From NCBI GenBank assembly GCA_964402995.1, contig CAYOEA010000004.1, positions 1 to 64,000 on the forward strand: 64,000 nucleotides of DNA, written 5' to 3'. The notes below the pieces were generated by a model. It was not told the DNA's origin, did not search any database, and was given only the letters and a program-made list of their open reading frames with translations. Positions 60,144-64,000 of the stretch are shown piece by piece (the first letter of the stretch is position 1; every line of letters starts with the position of its first letter). The stretch comes from GCA-2686295 sp964402995 (GTDB lineage Archaea; Nanobdellota; Nanobdellia; Woesearchaeales; GCA-2686295). The position numbers and the translations under genes are program-made.

Positions 60144-62068
60144 TTCGAAAAGCAATAATATTTACTTTTATATTTTTGATTATAAGTAGTTATGCGAGTG
60201 CAATGACTGCATATATAGATTGGCCTCAAACAAACCCGGGATATGGTGACTTTGGAGCAGGTGTATATTTTGAAGGATATGTGGATGAAGGAACACCAGA
60301 TTATACCTTTGCATGGACATTTTGCACCGGTTGTGTTCCTGAAAATTCAAACCTAGAAGATCCAGGATTAGTAGAATTTCCTTTACCAGGAGAATATACT
60401 GTAAATTATGTTGCAACTGATAGTACGATGAACTCAATTTCTGATGTTATAACTATAATTAATAGACTTGGAGCAATAGATTATCCAAATAATAATAGTT
60501 ATTGGGGAGCAAACGAATCAATTCCATTTGACGGCATTGGATATAAAGGCGATCCTCTTGCAACATACACTTATGATTGGGACTTTGGAGATATAGCAGT
60601 AAATACAATTTATGCAGCTAAAAGAAATATGGAAGATCCAACAAATGTAGAATACACACTTAATGGAAGTTACGAAGTATCATTAACAGTTACAGATTTA
60701 ACAAGCGGAATTAATGAGACAAAAAATATTACTCTAAAGATAGTTTTACCAATAGGAACAAATTTTACATGTACAACCGATGCTGATATATGCGCAACAG
60801 ATGAAATAGAATTAGTTAGATTATTTAGACTACACAATAGCCATTTAAGAGGACCAGACGACCCTGATAAAGAATTTTATGATTATCCAATCTGTTGTAA
60901 AACAAAAACTATTTTGACATCAGAAACAAGCGATCTAAACTCGCCAGCAATATTCTTATCCATGGAATCAGATACTGAAGCTGAAACAGGCGGAAGTTCA
61001 ATTGAAGAAAAAATAATCAAAAGCGGAATTAAACATTATGAATTAATAAGTCCTTATGGAGCAGCACCTACATGTGAAACAAAATTTTTAGGATTAAATG
61101 ATAAATGTAAAAATTATAAACAAGAATGTATATATGAATTTTATCCAGAAGAAGGCGGAGAGCCAAGCCATGTATCAAACTGCACAAATGAAACAGAGGA
61201 AAATAGCTATAAAGAAAATACTTGGGCTATGTGTTGCGTCATCGCAGAAGACTGTACAAATAATCTTGATGATAATCTAAATATATGGTTTGACTGTAAT
61301 GATGATATATGCAATCAACCAGGATATGAAAAACCATGTGGAACAAGCGATAGATTATTACACAACCCAAGCTGCAGTTGGATGAATGATTTATGTAATG
61401 AAACAGGTTGTAATTTTACAGACTACTCTCATCCTTACTGGGATGATACACATAACACTTATGGATTCGAATTACCTGACGCATCATATCCAAATTGTAA
61501 AATATATTTTAATCAAGTAAGCAGCCTTTGGGTTACAGAAGGATGTGGTCCTGGAACCACTCAATCAGACATAGTTGTACCTCAAGAAGCAATAGATGCA
61601 ATACCAGGAATAAATTCTAACCCTGAAACATTACCATTAACTACAACAGCAGAAGAAGCATATTTCAGATGTAGATTCTTTTTTTGTAGTGCAGGAGAAA
61701 ATGAAGGACAAAGACCACTTCCTGTATTTGTGGACGATATGATAGAAGATGGAAACGATACAAGACATTGTTGCAGAATAGGAACTTATTGGGATCCTGC
61801 AAGCGGATCATGTATTGAATTTAATGAGTGTTATAATAAAGATGATTTTACTGATTCAAAACCATGTCAAGCAGATTTTTTAACAGAAAAAGCAACTTGG
61901 TTGACACATAATTATGGAAACTTTGGAGTATTAAATCCTCCTGAAGACTGTGTGAGAGATGACTTAATTGCAACTGATATAATGATTGATACTATATGTT
62001 GTCCTGTGTGGGCCTTTAATGAGAATACCTATTCTATGACTGACATAGAATATTTTATGCACCCGTAA
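60140..62068 (+). CDS. Secreted PKD-domain, Cys-rich surface protein
   Basis: A 642-aa protein with signal peptide (MIRKAIIFTFIFLIISSYASAM). Two PKD-like domains follow: WPQTNPGYGDFGAGVYFEGY and a second with YDWDFGDIA. Then a long Cys-rich region of about 30 cysteines with paired CC (PICCKTK, WAMCCVI, RHCCRIG, DTICCPVW). No C-terminal membrane helix. It overlaps the KaiC-like gene by four bases. Probably a secreted or attached structural or adhesive protein held by disulfides. Confidence 0.65.
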   Translation: MIRKAIIFTFIFLIISSYASAMTAYIDWPQTNPGYGDFGAGVYFEGYVDEGTPDYTFAWTFCTGCVPENSNLEDPGLVEFPLPGEYTVNYVATDSTMNSISDVITIINRLGAIDYPNNNSYWGANESIPFDGIGYKGDPLATYTYDWDFGDIAVNTIYAAKRNMEDPTNVEYTLNGSYEVSLTVTDLTSGINETKNITLKIVLPIGTNFTCTTDADICATDEIELVRLFRLHNSHLRGPDDPDKEFYDYPICCKTKTILTSETSDLNSPAIFLSMESDTEAETGGSSIEEKIIKSGIKHYELISPYGAAPTCETKFLGLNDKCKNYKQECIYEFYPEEGGEPSHVSNCTNETEENSYKENTWAMCCVIAEDCTNNLDDNLNIWFDCNDDICNQPGYEKPCGTSDRLLHNPSCSWMNDLCNETGCNFTDYSHPYWDDTHNTYGFELPDASYPNCKIYFNQVSSLWVTEGCGPGTTQSDIVVPQEAIDAIPGINSNPETLPLTTTAEEAYFRCRFFFCSAGENEGQRPLPVFVDDMIEDGNDTRHCCRIGTYWDPASGSCIEFNECYNKDDFTDSKPCQADFLTEKATWLTHNYGNFGVLNPPEDCVRDDLIATDIMIDTICCPVWAFNENTYSMTDIEYFMHP

Positions 62069-62131
62069 GTTCTAAGTAATAGTTAAAGACACAAAAGCTT
62101 TTTTAAGGTAGAAATATTTTTCTAGAGTAAA

Positions 62132-63703
62132 TTGATAAAAGCACAAATAATAGCAGGAAAATTTGGAGAAATAATAGCGAGACAAAAATCAGACCAAGAA
62201 ATAGAACTTGGAGAATTATTAATAGCAGAATCAAAAACAAATAGTAGTAAAACTACTATTGCACCAAAAGGAGAACTTTTGAGTGAATCCAAAGTATTAA
62301 TGCAAGTATATGACTTAGTATATGGAAGTCAAATATCACAGCAAAACCTAGAATTAATCTCAGGAATGAAATTAGAAGAAGAAACAGATTTAGATTTCTT
62401 AGAACCAAAACTTAGAAACTATAAACTAGCAATGCTAAAAAACTTAATTTCTATAAATGGAAAACATGCCCATAGCTCAAAAAGTTTACCTGATTTTTTC
62501 ACAGAAGTTAGAGAAATTAAAGCTGAAGACTTAAGTTTCTTAACAAAACCAAAAGATCCAATGAATGTTGGAAGGTTACGATCTGGAACAAAAGATTTAG
62601 GCATATCATTATTTTTACCAGGAACAAACGTATTTAGTCATCACGTACTTATAACAGGAACAACAGGAAAAGGAAAAAGTGTTCTGATGAGCAATCTAAT
62701 TTGGGATACAATAGATAAAAAATATGTATCAATGCTAGTATTAGATCCTCACGACGAGTATTATGGTCGAACCAAAGTTGGAATGAAAGACCATCCGAGT
62801 AAAAAAACTGTTTATTACACTTCAAAAAATGTTCCACCAGGACAAAGAACGTTAAAAATAAATTTACATGCAGTAAAGCCAGAACACATAAATTTCATGG
62901 ATTTCTCAGGACCACAAAAGGATGCAATGAATGCATATTATAGACAATATAAACAAGAATGGATTGAATCATTGTTAAATGAACAACCATTAAATGTTGA
63001 TTTTAACGAAGCAACTATTGGCGTATTAAAAAGAAGAATGATGAGCATATTAGATTTAGATTTTGATGGTGAACAAATTTATTGTAACGGAATATTTAGT
63101 ACAAGTGCGGGCGAGACAACTATAGGCGATATTTGCGAAGAGCTTGAAAAAGGAGGAACAGTAATAGTAGATACCTCAAACTTTTCAGGACAAGCAGAAT
63201 TACTAATAGGATCTCTTGTAACAAGTGAAGCACTTAGAAGATATAAAAAATATAAAGTTACAGGCGAACTTGATACAAAACCAGTCATAAGTGTTGTACT
63301 TGAAGAAGCACCAAGAGTCTTAGGAAAAGAAGTGCTTGAGAAAGGCAGCAATATTTTTTCTACAATTGCAAGAGAAGGACGTAAGTTTAGAATTGGAATT
63401 GTTGCAATTACACAAATGCCAAGTTTAATACCACGAGTAATACTTGCAAATATGAATACAAAAATTATACTTGGAACAGAAATGAATACAGAAAGACAAG
63501 CAATAATTGAAAGTGCCAGTCAGGACTTATCTGCAGATGGAAGAGCAATTGCATCACTTGACAAAGGAGAAGCAATTATTAGTTCAAACTTTGCAAGATT
63601 TGCATTACCAATAAAAGTTCCATTCTTTGATGAAGAAGTTAAGAAGATTTTGGTTAAGACTAAAAGTATTCCACAAGGGTTTGGAGGAGTAAATTTAGGA
63701 TGA
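62132..63703 (+). CDS. herA: HerA-type hexameric DNA translocase
   Basis: A 523-aa protein. The N-terminal HAS-barrel-like part (to about 130) precedes a FtsK/HerA core. Walker A is GTTGKGKS at 176-183, and Walker B is VVLEEAPRVLG with the E-E pair. REGRKFRIGIVAITQMPSLIPRVILANMNTKIIL contains the sensor Gln and arginine finger. The start is TTG 62132; no ATG is nearby. HerA works with NurA nuclease in end resection in Archaea, but nurA is not beside it here. The core is intact. Confidence 0.82.
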   Translation: MIKAQIIAGKFGEIIARQKSDQEIELGELLIAESKTNSSKTTIAPKGELLSESKVLMQVYDLVYGSQISQQNLELISGMKLEEETDLDFLEPKLRNYKLAMLKNLISINGKHAHSSKSLPDFFTEVREIKAEDLSFLTKPKDPMNVGRLRSGTKDLGISLFLPGTNVFSHHVLITGTTGKGKSVLMSNLIWDTIDKKYVSMLVLDPHDEYYGRTKVGMKDHPSKKTVYYTSKNVPPGQRTLKINLHAVKPEHINFMDFSGPQKDAMNAYYRQYKQEWIESLLNEQPLNVDFNEATIGVLKRRMMSILDLDFDGEQIYCNGIFSTSAGETTIGDICEELEKGGTVIVDTSNFSGQAELLIGSLVTSEALRRYKKYKVTGELDTKPVISVVLEEAPRVLGKEVLEKGSNIFSTIAREGRKFRIGIVAITQMPSLIPRVILANMNTKIILGTEMNTERQAIIESASQDLSADGRAIASLDKGEAIISSNFARFALPIKVPFFDEEVKKILVKTKSIPQGFGGVNLG

Positions 63704-64000
63704 AAAATAGTTTTGAAGAAATACATGACTTAATAGAAGCAGACTACAAATGTAGTGAGTGGGCTAAAAACTGTGATTTCAAAAAACGAATGAAAGAATT
63801 CTTAGATGAAGTAAAAGAAGTAGAAGTTGAATTAAAAAATGATGATCTTACTAAACTGAAAGATGAAATGGGAGATGTTCTTTGGGATTTAATCTATGCA
63901 ATATATACAGGAGAAAAAGAAGGACTGTTCAAATCAGAAGAAATATTCTCAGGCGTTATTGAAAAAATAAAAAGAAGAAAACCTTGGGCATTAGAAGGAC
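63700..64000 (+). CDS. MazG-type nucleotide pyrophosphohydrolase, 5' part
   Basis: The first 100 codons; the frame is open to the window end. It has the EVKEVEVELKND and KDEMGDVLWDLIYA metal-binding E-x2-E...E-x2-D pattern of all-alpha NTP-PPase (MazG). Family function: hydrolysis of NTPs or dNTPs to NMP, for house-cleaning. It starts at the ATGA overlap with herA, so it is cotranscribed. The C-terminus is beyond the window. Confidence 0.75.
   Translation, partial: MKNSFEEIHDLIEADYKCSEWAKNCDFKKRMKEFLDEVKEVEVELKNDDLTKLKDEMGDVLWDLIYAIYTGEKEGLFKSEEIFSGVIEKIKRRKPWALEG

Overview
This window looks like a chromosome fragment from an archaeon, most likely a DPANN lineage of the Woesearchaeota/Pacearchaeota kind. 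The DNA is AT-rich. Many genes have a TTTATATA-type TATA box centred about 25-29 bp before the start codon, which predicts leaderless mRNAs. One tRNA has an intron at the archaeal 37/38 position and CCA is not encoded. The protein set is archaeal: an A24 class III signal peptidase, HerA, a KaiC/RadA-like ATPase, the divergent PAP2 family, eukaryote-type GT3 glycogen synthase, GH57, and large exported proteins with NxS/T sequons. The lineage call is inference; no rRNA lies in the window. A 100-N scaffold gap sits at 48183-48282.

Layout. 1-183: tail of a repetitive Ser/Thr/Asn/His/Cys-rich protein. 239-1306: prepilin/preflagellin-type peptidase. 1370-12274: envelope glycan block with two DUF2079 membrane proteins, an SGNH hydrolase, three GT-C (GT39-like) membrane glycosyltransferases and a GT2-TPR-polysaccharide deacetylase fusion. 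12453-19655: a radical-SAM cluster resembling the His-Xaa-Ser (Hxs) maturation system. It has HxsD-like, a second short HxsD-like protein, HxsB, an HxsC-like enzyme, a methyltransferase, a 143-aa possible substrate and two further radical SAM enzymes; no classical HxsA is visible. 19720-29255: another GT-C enzyme, then small Cys-rich, lipoprotein, pilin-like and NEW3/CARDB-like exported proteins. 29401-32208: a lipoprotein with two seven-repeat RCC1-like propellers. 32503-36768: two tiny ribbon-helix-helix-like proteins translationally linked to a 1334-aa cadherin/Ig-like surface protein. 37747-40795: MoxR-DUF58-VWA module. 41353-41790: two tRNA-Thr genes and a 95-bp tandem repeat made from the 3' end of the first. 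43007-48072: PadR regulator with a MacB/LolCDE-type ABC system. 48361-54830: GT-C protein and a glycogen/alpha-glucan block (GT3, a small membrane protein, GH57, GT4), divergent from an HTH regulator. 58091-63703: cytoplasmic beta-propeller, KaiC-like ATPase, PKD surface protein and HerA; then MazG, cut by the window end.

How it fits together. Most of the window serves the cell envelope: glycans, S-layer-like or pilus-like exported proteins, the peptidase that could process pilin-like precursors, and an exporter. The least explained parts are the four-enzyme radical SAM cluster and a set of short intergenic hairpins (mainly 39.8-58 kb). The hairpins keep a CA...TG-(G/A)(N)CA frame while their stem sequences change. 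Related tandem or inserted units duplicate the flanking tRNA end, gene end or gene start.
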